Assembly: GCA_949358305.1 (NCBI GenBank)
Contig: OX442316.1
Coordinates: 6,448,001-6,512,000 of the forward strand
Reading direction: 5' to 3'
DNA length: 64,000 bases
Origin: Strigamia acuminata
Lineage: Eukaryota; Arthropoda; Chilopoda; Geophilomorpha; Linotaeniidae
Shown: positions 48,163 to 59,032 of the stretch, piece by piece
Position numbering within the stretch: position 1 is the stretch's first letter
How the letters are laid out: every line of letters starts with the position of its first letter
Notes under the pieces: generated by a model
What the model saw: only the letters and a program-made list of their open reading frames with translations
Database searches by the model: none
What the model was told of the DNA's origin: nothing
Translations under genes and position numbers: made by a program

Positions 48163-49631
48163 TTATTTACTGCACAGTCTACTTAAAAACCAAATAATTG
48201 ACCCTCCCATTTGGTAGCCACCAAGAATAAGAAACATGATGTTGTAACTTCCGGTCAAACTTCTAAATGGACCTAATTTCAAAATAAATAATAAATAAAT
48301 TACATTTTTTATAACACAACTGAAATTATGCATCCACAAGACCGACCTACGACGCTTCCTATTAAAATTGCCAAGATTCCGCTCATCATTGCTGATACCG
48401 TGAGAGCAGGACCGAAAGAATTGACACCCAAGTGTTCTTTGTATGTTACAGCAGCCAGAATTGACCATATTCCCGTGCATATCCCCGTAACGATACACAC
48501 CATCAACACCGATACGTAATTCGGCAGAAAACCGGTAACAAATACGGCCAGGCCGCTTATCACGTTAATGGCGTAGTAACAGAAGGTGCGATTGACGAAG
48601 GACAAATCGAAAAACCAACCCAGACATGAACGGGCTATAAAGTCGGCGATTGCACCTGCAGAAAGCAAATAGGCAGTTCTTTCGAAGGAATGTGTGTCCG
48701 GGATCGCTTCGAGTGCAAACTCGGGTATTATAATCGGATATGTGGCCATCATGAGGTATGTTGCAGTGCAGCCCAACGTGAGGAAGTAAAAGGCGTTATT
48801 TTTGAAAAAAGATGAAAAACTTGCTCGTGTTTCATCTTCGTCTTGAATTTTAGACGGAATGACGTCATTTGATGATTCGAGCTGCACGTCGTTTGATTTG
48901 CACGGTTTTAAATGCCATTCAACGGGCTGGCAAAGGGCAGCAGCCACGCATATCTGAAGACCGATTCCTCCTAAGTAGAGGAAGGTGCTGCGTACTCCCA
49001 CCAAATTGAACAAGGGATCGACGCAGATTGGAAAAATAATACAACCAAAGGCTTGACCTGCTGTGTAAATGCCGTTTGCCAGTGATGCGTGTTTGTCGAA
49101 GTAGAGGGTTGTGAGAATGGCTGACGGATAGACGCAGAAACTAGCTCCGATTCCTTAAACGATAAATTTTATAAGCGATTGGAGTGGAATGAATCGACAA
49201 CTTACCCACTATGATACCGAAATAACCGAAGAAGAGGTCGAAAGATGACGCTGAGAAACTGAGAGCGAATCCCAGTGCCATTAGAACACTACCGGCAATC
49301 ATTACCGCCCGGTATGAGTATTTATTACTCAAATAAATTGCAACTGGTGCTGTTGGAAAATATATATATATTTTTTTTTTGTTAAAAAAAAAATTTATTT
49401 TTGTTTTTTTAATGAAAACTCACCAAATAGACGAGACATGCCATTACATAAAACCGGAACCCAAATTGCTTTGTGACGGCTGTCTTGGAATGTGACGCTG
49501 GTCACGCCGAGCATTAATAGGCCACCGATAGCTGTGATACCGAAAGCGATGAAATAAATAAAGGCAGAGGCAAAAGCCACTACCCATCCCCAACCACCGT
49601 CAGGTGCAACTGATGCACTTTTAAGCGCCAT
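48163..49631 (-). CDS. Monocarboxylate-transporter-like protein (SLC16/MCT family), four exons
   Basis: Exons are 49424-49631, 49206-49349, 48347-49153 and 48163-48272, all phase 1 junctions, giving 422 residues. The N-terminal PDGGWGWVVAF is the MCT signature at the first membrane helix. The DFIAR in the eighth helix supplies the Asp-x3-Arg pair used in proton-coupled transport in characterised MCTs. A hydrophilic loop of about 40 residues (near residues 190-230) sits between helices 6 and 7, as expected. The last exon provides the final helix (SLTGSYNIMF). The family carries monocarboxylates or other small substrates across the plasma membrane; the substrate cannot be told from sequence. 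The donor after exon 3 (GTCGGT) is weak. Confidence 0.9.
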
Positions 49632-49999
49632 GATTTAGGTGTGTGGATTGAAATGTGTTTTATAAGTATTGGATTAATCCCGCGTAATGTATGTGACTTA
49701 GAGGCTTAAGTTGAGTGACAACTGACAAGGTCATCGTGTTTGCTTGGTAACATCGTTTATTTGTCGTCTAGGCTCGTTAATCCGCGAGTTGCACCTTGTT
49801 TCATCCCGAATAGCAATTAAAAACACACGATTGAACATCCAAGGCTTTATTTCGATTTATTCGTTGTGCAGACAAAGCAAACGAGAAAAAAGAGAGACAA
49901 AAACAAAAAGAATTAACGCAAATAACCAGAAAAGAAAAAAAACAAAATAAACAAACAGACCGATTAAGGAATCATCACTAATAAATTAATCGAGTGCGA
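49632..49999. other. Intergenic spacer
   Basis: No gene. It holds the promoter side of the transporter and the 3' flank of the gene ending at 50000. The short plus frame is A-rich noise. Confidence 0.5.
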
Positions 50000-51284
50000 T
50001 TAATAGTGTTGATCCCGATTAAACAGCCTGCCGATCCATCCACCGCGAGGATGTTTGCGTTCGGGTACCGGATGGCGCAGACGACGAAGTACCGCTGGTC
50101 CGACGCCGTAACCGAGCCCTAACCAACCGAATAAGACGCAAACGAAGAAAAGACAGAGCAAAACCAAAGGCGTTACCCCGACGGAGAAGGCCACGTAAAC
50201 ACCGTCTCGATTGATCATGACGCACGATCGGCCGCATTTGGGGCACATAAACTGTTGACTGTTGCTTCCGGTTCCCGTGCCATTCACATTTCGCAATTGC
50301 CCGCCTCCAGAGGGTAACGCCAATTGGTTTCCAGGTGCTGGTTTGCGACGGTGCATTCGACTCAATTTTTTTGCACCGTCGTTCTCTTTATCCCCAGCAG
50401 CCAAAGCCGAACTCCATGTTCCTTGCCAATCTTCTAGTTTGTCTGAAATAATAAATCATTTGCATCATTTTGGCTGATTTAGGGTGATATTTCGACCGAT
50501 TTAAGGTGATTTTGGGTGATTTGATGTGATATTTCGACCGATTTAAGATGATTTTGGGTGATTTGATGTGATATTTCGAGCGATTTAAGGTGATTTTGGG
50601 TGATTTGATGTGATATTTCGAGCGATTTATGGTGATTTTGGGTGATTTGATGTGATATTTCGGGCGATTTAACGTGATTTTGGGTGATTTCAGGTGATTT
50701 TGGGTGATTTGATGTGATATTTTGGGCGATTTAACGTGATTTTGGGTGATTTAAGGGGATTTTTGGTGATTTAAGAGGATTTTTGATGATTTAAGAGAAT
50801 TTTTGATGGTTTAAGAGGATTTTGATGATTTAAGGGAATTTTGGGTGATATAAGGGAATTTTGGGTGATATAAGGGGATTTTGAGTGATTTAAGGTGATT
50901 TTGGGTGATTTAATGCCCACTGTCAGCTCCGGTCATCCCAGGGGAGTGCCCCGACGTCTGTCCATCCTGCATCGGTACGAGGGAATTGCTGCGGTCGGTG
51001 CGAGATCGTAGGCGTCGAATGGCGACTGGGATACGACTTTCTTTTCGTACCAAGTCGCCCATATCATCGTCTCCGCCTTCGCGACAGCAGCTGTCCAACC
51101 CATGTTTCGGTTCCTTTAGGTCGTCATACATACTGGTTGGATCTCCCTCTATTTTTTAAATAGTCAATTGGATTTGTTTGCCGTTTGTTTTAGTGACCGT
51201 ACCTTTGTCTCTGATGTCCAGAAAATTTAATAAATCCATTCCGCCAACATTCATTGCCCTCGGGGCATTGTAATACGATGACAT
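50000..51284 (-). CDS. Unrecognised membrane protein with a CPxC motif and basic C-terminus (three exons)
   Basis: Exons are 51203-51284, 50921-51148 and 50000-50442, all phase 1, about 250 residues. The N-terminus (MSSYYNAPRAM) has no signal peptide. A hydrophilic region with SCCREGGDDD and an Arg/Ser-rich stretch follows. Then come EDWQGTWSSAL, a basic MHRRKPAPG, and a single CPKCGRSC motif. After that are one or two hydrophobic helices (VTPLVLLCLFFVCVLFGWLG) and a basic tail. The CPxC placed just before the helices recalls zinc-ribbon membrane proteins such as LITAF or PIP4P, but the partner motif is absent. I do not recognise the family. Intron 2 holds a minisatellite. Confidence 0.7.
50480..50910. 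repeat. GTGATTT-rich minisatellite within an intron
   Basis: Imperfect units of about 42 bp (GATTTTGGGTGATTTGATGTG plus ATATTTCGAGCGATTTAAG-type half) grade into shorter 18-21-bp units. The whole run lies in intron 2 of the 50000-51284 gene. Confidence 0.85.
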
Positions 51285-51848
51285 TCCTTGAATTATTCGT
51301 TAAGTTGAGTTTTTTTTTTTTTTTAAATTGAATTTATTTAGGAGTAAATTAGGGACTAACTTTGGTAGTTTGGTTCTGATTAACGAGCGCTCATTTAGGG
51401 CCTTGAACGAAGGTTAACTGTTGGCAGCACAACGATACGAATCACGGCGAAAACATACCGTGAGATCACGGATGTTTTTGTCCAAACCCTGGAAAGATGG
51501 AGAATGAAAATTAGTGTAAATTCAAAAAAGAATAGAAAAAATGTCCTACTGAATTTGGAGGTTACAAATGAAAAAAAACAAACAAGGGCATGCGCATGCA
51601 GGTTCATTTTTACACCTGACATTGTAGGAAATGGGATTTAGTTGGAGCGTTTTTAAAAAAAAAGAAATTGTTTTTAACCGTCTGGTGGCAACATGATTTA
51701 CGTCACAGAAAAGATTCGCTGGAAACAAAAAACAACAACTCCATTCCATAGTTAAAAAAAAAAAAATTCAACCTTTTCGGACTTTGTTATCAAAATTTTA
51801 AGTGTATTTAAGACAGGAGATCCAAATTTTAAATCACACTGGGTCAAT

Positions 51849-52200
51849 ATGAAGGAAAGAATTTTGGGATTTGAAATTATCTTATTAATTCTGCACATCG
51901 TCTGTTTGATTGCTTGTACTTGCAATCCTGGAAATTGTGGAGACAAAACTCACGGACACAGTTATTGAAGAAGTAAAAAAAATGTATACGATTTGGAAAA
52001 ATTGAAGGAAAAAAAAGGAAGTTCTCAGCACCCATGCCGTATTTCATTCCTTGCCCCGATTGGGGATACTCTAAAATTGTTCTGGATGAACGCGAGATCA
52101 TTTTACTTCTCTTCCTTGGAGAAATGACAAAGGTGAATGACGTGCAATACATTCAAAATTCGAGAGAAAAGTTGAGAATAATTATTTCCAATAGATTTGG
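51849..52200 (+). CDS. Tentative small two-exon gene with a hydrophobic N-terminus
   Basis: An ATG at 51849 starts a hydrophobic leader (MKERILGFEIILLILHIVCL) followed by a short Cys-rich stretch (CTCNPGNC). Read straight, it stops after 39 residues. A GT at 51959 and a TTCTCAG acceptor near 52028 would join in phase to an open exon containing PYFIPCPDWGYSKIVLDERE. That exon stops near 52200, giving about 95 residues. No homology is recognised. The support is only an open frame plus plausible splice sites. Confidence 0.25.
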
Positions 52201-52384
52201 CTAACTATTATGACATTTTACCATTGCCTCACCATCATCAGACATCGATTTTTGGAAAAATATGTACCGAGATACTCAGCTGGATGAACACAAATAACCA
52301 AAATCGTGGAATGGACCCATAAAATACGTAAAAAAAATTTTAATGCATTAATTCACAGTTTTTATGGTTTTTCTTTCCAATATT

Positions 52385-52779
52385 CTAGCAACAGACGCTT
52401 AAAAAAAACAGCAAAAGAGGAAAAACGATCCCGAAACGGTATAAAAATGTCGAATATTTTTTCTTATTTAATTTTAATAATTTTAAATTTGTAGTTTTAG
52501 AACCCGAAGACTTAACTGTACATTAAAATAAAATAAAAAAAGTAAAATGTGATTTAGTTCAGGAATTGATATTTACTGTTACAAACCTCGGAGAACGATG
52601 GTAGAATCTCCTACTCCAAATTTGATGTTCTCGATCCGCAGCTTTTTGGTTCTTTGATTCGATCTCAAGTTATGTTTAAACATGGATGCTAAGAATTGAT
52701 TACAGGTTGGATTGATTGACAGTGCGACTCCACGAGCAAAGAAACCAGTAATAGCCGTAACGTGTAATATTTTTTTCAT
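52385..52779 (-). CDS. Tentative small protein with a C-terminal hydrophobic tail (two exons)
   Basis: Exon 1 (52587-52779) encodes MKKILHVTAITGFFARGVAL, continues CNQFLASMFKHNL, and ends with RIENIKFGVGDSTIVLRG, which looks like real folded-protein sequence. A GTTTGT donor and a TACAG acceptor join in phase to 52385-52515. That exon adds a basic stretch and a hydrophobic end (IVFPLLLFFLSVCC), as in a tail-anchored protein. About 107 residues. I do not recognise the family. Exon 1 alone is better supported than the splice. Confidence 0.4.
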
Positions 52780-52977
52780 TTTTTAGTTCAATTTTTTTTT
52801 TTCGTTTACACATGTTTTTTCTAGACACGATTATAATAACAATTCTCAAATTTCAACAACAAATGCAAGGACAAATATATCGAGCCAGCCTCCAGCCGTA
52901 TATACATTTCTTTGGTGCTTATCCACGTAAATTCGATTGATTTAAGAATTAAGTCCTACTGCTGACAGCCAAAATGA

Positions 52978-55900
52978 TTACTTGCGTTTTTGTTTGGGTT
53001 TTGGTCTTGGTCTTTGTTTCGGTGTGGGACTTTTTGCCTTCAGTGATCTGAGTGAAGATGTTAGTGGCGATCGTTTCGAAGCTTTCAGCTGAGCTGCGAT
53101 TGGTTTTTTGCTGACTTTGTCAGTGTTCTGCATTGTAATAAATGAATAAATGCATACATTTAGTGTAGATTGTATGTTAGTAGTATAAGATTATCAACTA
53201 ACTGCTTTCTTTTTGGGCTTCCGTTTATCATTGCATGGTTTTTCCTGACGTTTGGCTAGACGTTTTTCTTGTTTTACGCGTTTGTCTCTCAGGAATTCCT
53301 CTACATCTTTCTCTATTTCTCTCCTTTTTCTTTCGTCGTCCTCCGCGAGTTTAATCTTCCTCTCTTCTTCCTCCTCCTTCCTCTGCCGCTTCCTTTTGAA
53401 ATCTTCCACCTATGTGAATAAAATGCAGTTTAAACGCTTTGTCGATCAATAAATTAAAGGGTCTCCCTGTTGACCGGAAGGCTTCCTCTTCAATGACTTT
53501 CATCGGAGACTGCGCGCGACGGGATTTATGTACACATTCATGCGTGTCGGTAATAAATGTGTGAATAAACCGAGCCGCGCATAGTCCTTAACTTGTCGAC
53601 TGCATCGTATTGATTCATTTAAACATTCACAAAATGTATAATTGCATTTGCTCGATTTTATTTTGTTTTTTTTCCATTCACAATGTTTTTCCAACCAGAC
53701 TTGCACATATGTACAAAAAACATTTGACCACCATCTATAATCTTTACCTCCTTCTTTCTCTTTTCGGCCTTCACATCGTCATTGGGTTTATTGTCTTCTT
53801 GTCGATCGTGCCCCTGCTTGTTTCGACCGCGCGCAGCATGCCCTTCAGGCTGCTGACGAGAACTTCGACCTCCAGATTTTTGCGAGTGAGGGGTGCCAGT
53901 CTGGGTGCGCAGAGACGGAGTTCTTGGCGCCCGTTCACCCGTTAACGGGCTTCGAGCCTCAGAATGGTGCGAGCGTGGGCTTCTCGGCCGAACACTGTGT
54001 GAGTGGGGGCTTCGCGACCGACGGCCGTGCGAGCGTGGGCTTCGCGACCGACGGCTGTTCGAGTGTGGGCTTCGCGACCGATGGCCCTGCGAGCGTGGGC
54101 TTCGCGACCGACGGCCGTGCGAGTGTGGGCTTCGCGACTGACGGCCGTGCGAGCGTGGGCTTCTCGGCCTGACAGTGTGTTCGTGGGGGCTTTTCTGCTG
54201 AGATTTAGGCGAATCTGAATGTCGGCTTCTTGGCTGAGAACGCTCCGACACACGGCTTAGACGCGAACTGCGCAGTTCCGAAATATTTTCATGTTGCGAA
54301 GCACTTTGCGGACGATTCGACAACGGAGTTGGCGTGCGAACTCGCTGCTGCGACGGTGGACTTTGAGCCTGAGTGTGTGGCGAGATTTCTTGCTGAGCAC
54401 GTGGGAGTTTGGTTTGCTGAGAACGTGGGAGTTTGGTTTCAGTTCGTTTTGCGTTTGATAGACGGGCCGAGGCGGGAATAATGCGTTGGGGCTTGGGATG
54501 ACTACGTTTTGCCTCAAGAATACGTCGTTTCAACTTGTGAGGTTCCGATTGGGCTTGCTGTTTGGAAGGAGGGCGTTGCGACTTGGGAAGACTACGTTTC
54601 GATTTTAAAAGAGCGCCTTTAAACGTTGGAAGATCTGGTTGAATTCTCACGTGCTTGGCGGTCGAGCGTTGCGACTTTGTAAAACAACTTTTTGGCTTGA
54701 AAATGCACGGGCGTTGCGGCTTGTGGACGGTACGTCTCCAGGTAGCGAGAGAGCGCGGCGTCTTGGGAACACAACGTTTCCACGTGGGAAGTTTTTGCTG
54801 CGTTGGAATTTGTTTGGAGAAAGTGCGTTGCGGCTTGGCAAGAACACGTTTCGTCTCGTGAAGACCGCCTTTCCACTTGGTCACATTGTTCTGAGTTTGA
54901 GCGTGTTTAGAAATCGAGCGGTGCGGCTTGCCGGCGCTACAAGTCGCGTTGTACAGAATACGTTTTATTGCGGGAAGATCGCGTTGGATTTGAGCGTGTT
55001 TGGAACCAAATCGGGAATGCTTAACTAAGTTGCGCAGGGGGCGAGCTTCTTTCTGCCGAGAAAATTGCGTCGTCGGAATCTGGCCTTTTTTATCTCGCCC
55101 ACACTGCACAGCTTTCACACGTGACGACTTTGGCATGGGATGGCTGAACCCGTTGCCCGAACTTATCGGTTTAGTGCCCATGTTGTCGAAAGATTTCAAC
55201 GACGTGTTTTTAAGCGCCGTATGCTTCGCGAGTGCAATCGGCGGGTGCTTCGCGAGTGCTCTTTTTATCATTGTAAGTAACGGTACCTGCTTCAGCTTTC
55301 GATTGACCGGTAATTTAGCTTTCAATAACTGCGGTACCGATTTCGTTTTTAATTGCTGCGGAGCTGATTTCCCTTTCAATAGCTGCGGAGCTGATTTTCC
55401 TTTCAATAGCTGCGGCACTGATTTGATCATCGATTGCAACGCGATTTCCTTCGATTTTGGTAAACCTTTCGGTATCACTGGTGTTAAAAACGGCAAAGGG
55501 ATGTTCTTTACTCTTCCTCGAGCCTTTTCTCTTTCGTTGTGGGCGTTCAGTTTCCTTCTCTTGTCGTCAGCTTCCCTGTACCAAGCTGCCATCGATGCTT
55601 TAGCACTCACTGGCGATTTGTATCTGTAAGGCTTGGGATTGGTTAATTGCATGGGTACCTACGAATAACAACACGATTAATCAAAGGGAAACTAATTCAT
55701 TTCGTGTCTGTGTTTATCGTACACGTTCTTCTCTCTGTTTAGTCCAATTGACTTTGAATCGCGCTGCTTTCTTTTTCTTGTTGAGGTTAAATGTTTTCTC
55801 TCCTGAATGATGTTCTGATTTTGGTGACTGTGGCTGGCTGCTGTCGAGGGGTTTTGATGACCATTGGGGGGTTGCTTGTCCCTCGGAATTTGATTTCTTT

Positions 55901-56370
55901 GGAAAGAAATGATTGATTCGGTGTTAAGAGGAGAGAATTTAGGGTTACCTTCGTCTTTGAGGTTGTTGACGGTGTGGAAATCCTCTTTTGGGATGAGTTT
56001 TCTTGGAGTGAGGATGTACATTTGGAATTGTCCGAAAACGGGGTCGGGACCGAATCGTCTAGTTCCGGTTGACTTGCAGTTTTTTTTTTCTTTTTGTTTT
56101 TTTTTGAATGTCTTTTTCGGTGAAACATTGACGGAATCTGCAAAGCCGAAATATTAACGGTATTTTTTTGTGTGGGTTTTTTTTTAATTTATTTTTTTGA
56201 TCAGTGTGACTAACTTCTGCAATCTTAGCCAACGGCTTCACGTATCGTTTCGGACGAAAGTGGGTGATCTTTAGTTTTCTGCCTTTTTTTCCCAAGCATC
56301 GAGTTTTCTTCATTGGTCTTCGACTCATTTGAGTCTGTCGAGACATTTTTAACGCGGAATTCACTAGCAA
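52978..56370 (-). CDS. Large basic RS-rich, low-complexity protein (six exons)
   Basis: Exons are 56215-56370, 55949-56137, 55723-55896, 53748-55658, 53203-53409 and 52978-53127, all phase 0, about 928 residues. The start is basic (RRPMKKTRCLGKKGRKLKI). A conserved-looking block in exon 4 reads KASMAAWYREADDKRRKLNA. The middle holds short degenerate repeats (QLLKGKSAPQ type). A tandem region of RS dipeptides (SRSPHSHGRRSRSPRS) is encoded by 24-bp DNA repeats at about 53970-54175. Exon 5 is a predicted coiled coil of alternating charges (EEEEERKIKLAEDDERKRRE). The last exon is basic (PKPKQKRK). The composition suggests nuclear speckle, nucleolar or microtubule binding, but no named domain is recognised. 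Several antisense open frames overlap it. The true start may lie further upstream. Confidence 0.7.
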
Positions 56371-56934
56371 TGGTTAGAGTCTTAAGTCGGGGATGTTTTT
56401 AAGCCTAACCGTAAATGTTAATGTAATCTTATCTTTTAATTTTTACCCAATGGCGGGTTTGTGTTAATTAGCATGTTAATTTAAGCAGTAATTTAATACA
56501 AGCGATTTGGCCTAATTTGCAAACCAAGACCTTCTACTAAAAGTAACGGCGGAAGAATTTTAAACAAAAGAGGATCTTGAATAGAGATCTTAGCCCATCT
56601 GGTGGTAAATAGCTACTTCAACTCGTATATTGTTAAGAAAGGCTGAAATTTGTTTTATTTCAAAGTCTCTTATAAAAACAAACAAAAAACCAACCTTTTT
56701 CGAATTGAAATGGATCTTGGATGGTCCCTAGAGCCCCAAAATATGGTGGTAGGGCCCAAAAACTACTGCCAAAGACCTTTTAATAATTTATTTCGGAGTT
56801 TTCCATTAGAAAAAAAGAAATCATTTCATTTTAACTGAATATATCGTTTATTTAACTTGAATAAAAACAATTAAGAGTTGTGCAAATACAATAAATTATA
56901 TATAAATAAGTTAATTTATTTCAGTTGCATTTGT
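56371..56934. other. Intergenic spacer
   Basis: AT-rich, no recognised element; the frame at 56650-56838 is unsupported. Confidence 0.5.
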
Positions 56935-58747
56935 TTAGCCTAGTTCTGTCGACCCTTCATCAACTTCGTTATCCTGATTGAGTTTTTTATATTCAACTAC
57001 TTGGGCCAGTACAAACTCCAAAATGTGTTTAGCACTCCGATTAAGTAATGGCAAACGTGTGGTCACGGCTAAAATTTCACCACATTCCCGGACGTAATAC
57101 TCCAAATCGTCCTCGTTGCATTTATTGGTCACTTGTGCCAACCGCGCTCTTTCGGACGAGAAAGCTTCGTCCAGATCGAACAGTTCTAGCGACGGAGTTG
57201 GGAGTTCTTGGAACACGGGTGAGAAAACCGCTGGTTGTAAAGGTGGATATGGGGCTTCGAATTGCGGAGTTATGAGTCGAAGTGGTTCGTGTTTAATGGA
57301 GAGTTGCTCAAATGCTCTGAAAATGACATTATTTTTTAAATATCAAAATTAAATTTAAATAATTATATTTTACTTGATTGCGTTTGGTACAACTTTCATG
57401 TCCACTTGAAACAATTTCGAGTCGAACAATTTCGTGTAATCGGTGGGGATTTCGTCGCTCTCTTGCAAACAAACGCGCACATTCTCAGCTAATTTAGCGA
57501 TGTCCGGCGTGGTTCGGTAGTCGGTGATTTCCGGCGAGTCCGCGTCGATTTCGTTCAATTTCAAGCCCGTACCCGTCAGATACTGGAACAAAACATCACG
57601 GATCTTGTCGTTTTCCTCTTTGTCGATGTACAAATCGCTAAACATCAACCCCGAACCCAAAACCGCTAGTTTTCCACCACTTTTCTAGATTAAAAAGGCG
57701 TAAATCATCAGACGACATCACTCATACTTGGTAATCAACCTACAGAATTCGTGTAGAAGGCACAAACGGGTCTGTCACGAGGTACAGCGATGCTTCCCGT
57801 AGAAAGAACAGCTATTGCTGGTTTGGCGACGTTTAAAGTTGCGCCAAACGGATACAGAAACGAGAGTGCCCTTAATTTGGAAATGTTTTACAATTGTACA
57901 GTTTCTTTTTATTATTTTATTATTTTTTATTACTTCGAGTCATTTCCTTCGTCGTTCTGAAGCCCTGGAATTGATTTTCCAGCTGCTTTGCTAATTGATC
58001 TGTTGAGGACTCCATTCGAGACGAGACATTCTTTGGGGTGAAAATACTTGTAGTACATTGACCGAATGACAGAATCTGAAATTTAAAAAAACAAATAATT
58101 TAATCAAATACGGAGTAATTTAATTTGTAAATGATAAATATCGTACCGCTATTAACCATGATTCCGAATTCTTCTAAGAAGAAGTTGATGTTTGTTTTGA
58201 ATTTTTTCTCACCACCTTCGCCCATTAAGACGAGAATACTCCCACCAGAGTCCATATATTTAGTCATACAATTGAACTATTTAAATTGAAAATTGATTAA
58301 ATTTTTTTTTTTTTGAGAGAAATTTAAAATTAAATTACTTCGTGTTCGGTAAATTTTTCCCGGGGTCCTCCAAAGACAAATACACGCGCTTGATTCAAGA
58401 TTTCGACTGACAGTTCCTCTTTATTACTGAAAAATTGAATTATTGCGTTCATTATACGTAGAAATTGCGTATGACTGAAGGATCAATACTTTGAAACTTT
58501 CCATTGAGATTTCAAATTTCGTTGTAAGGACTTTAACCCGTCGCTGGTTGTCAGGATTTCATTTTTAGAGGCATTGAAAATTATTGTAGAGCTTTTTTCA
58601 ACTTCCGAAGCAATAATCTATTGAAAAATTAAAAAAAAAAAGATACGGAGTATGTGTGCTTACTGTTTCTATGGTAACCATGGTAACAAACACAAACACG
58701 ATCAAACCAAGATATGTTTATACCTGATTCTCAGCCGTCGGACCCAT
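56935..58747 (-). CDS. IFT52: Intraflagellar transport protein 52 (eight exons)
   Basis: Exons are 58724-58747, 58490-58617, 58339-58426, 58147-58276, 57934-58075, 57744-57870, 57374-57684 and 56935-57316. Phases are consistent and the length is 443 residues, close to the usual ~437. IFT52 is a core IFT-B1 subunit that binds IFT46, IFT70 and IFT88 and is needed to build cilia. Diagnostic stretches in order: STIIFNASKNEI, FGGPREKFTEHE, LMGEGGEKKF, KYFHPKECLVSNGVLNR, LYPFGATLNVAKPAIAVL, GSGLMFSDLYIDKEEN, CLQESDEIPTDY, LELFDLDEAFSSERARL. The human GSCHMFSD is GSGLMFSD here. Two RFX-type X-box sites lie in intron 1. It is divergent from BORCS6 with 285 bp between starts. Confidence 0.95.
58665..58687. 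promoter_or_regulatory. Two overlapping RFX X-box sites in IFT52 intron 1
   Basis: GTTTCTATGGTAAC (58665-58678) and the palindromic GTAACCATGGTAAC (58674-58687) fit the X-box form (GTNNCC, short spacer, RGNAAC). RFX factors activate ciliary genes in animals through this site, so its position just inside IFT52 fits. The sites lie 60-82 nt downstream of the ATG, in the intron. Confidence 0.75.
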
Positions 58748-59032
58748 TTTCACGTTTTCTTTCTCACAAATTGCTATCAGAAATGTTTTAAACACTTAAC
58801 AGCATCACAAACCAAAAATCCGCTCACTTTTTCCCTTCGATTTGCTACAAGAAAACCGATATGCTTTTTTTTGTTACGCTATTAAAACTTTCATATTCTA
58901 CCACTAGTTGCCACTGCAATTCGTGGTCATTTTTAGTTCCGTATTTCACCACAAGATAAGATAAAAAACACTACGGACCAAGCAAAATGAAATATCGTAT
59001 ATAGAAAAACAAACACAAACAATTTATTCGCT

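Noticed and set aside
50000-50404. PIP4P (TMEM55) phosphatase identity for the CPxC membrane protein
   Set aside because: PIP4P proteins have several CxxC pairs and a CX5R catalytic motif before the helices. Only one CPxC is present here, so I left it unnamed.
53893-55629. Several plus-strand frames of 70-209 codons
   Set aside because: They are antisense shadows of the large RS-rich exon and share its repeat periodicity.
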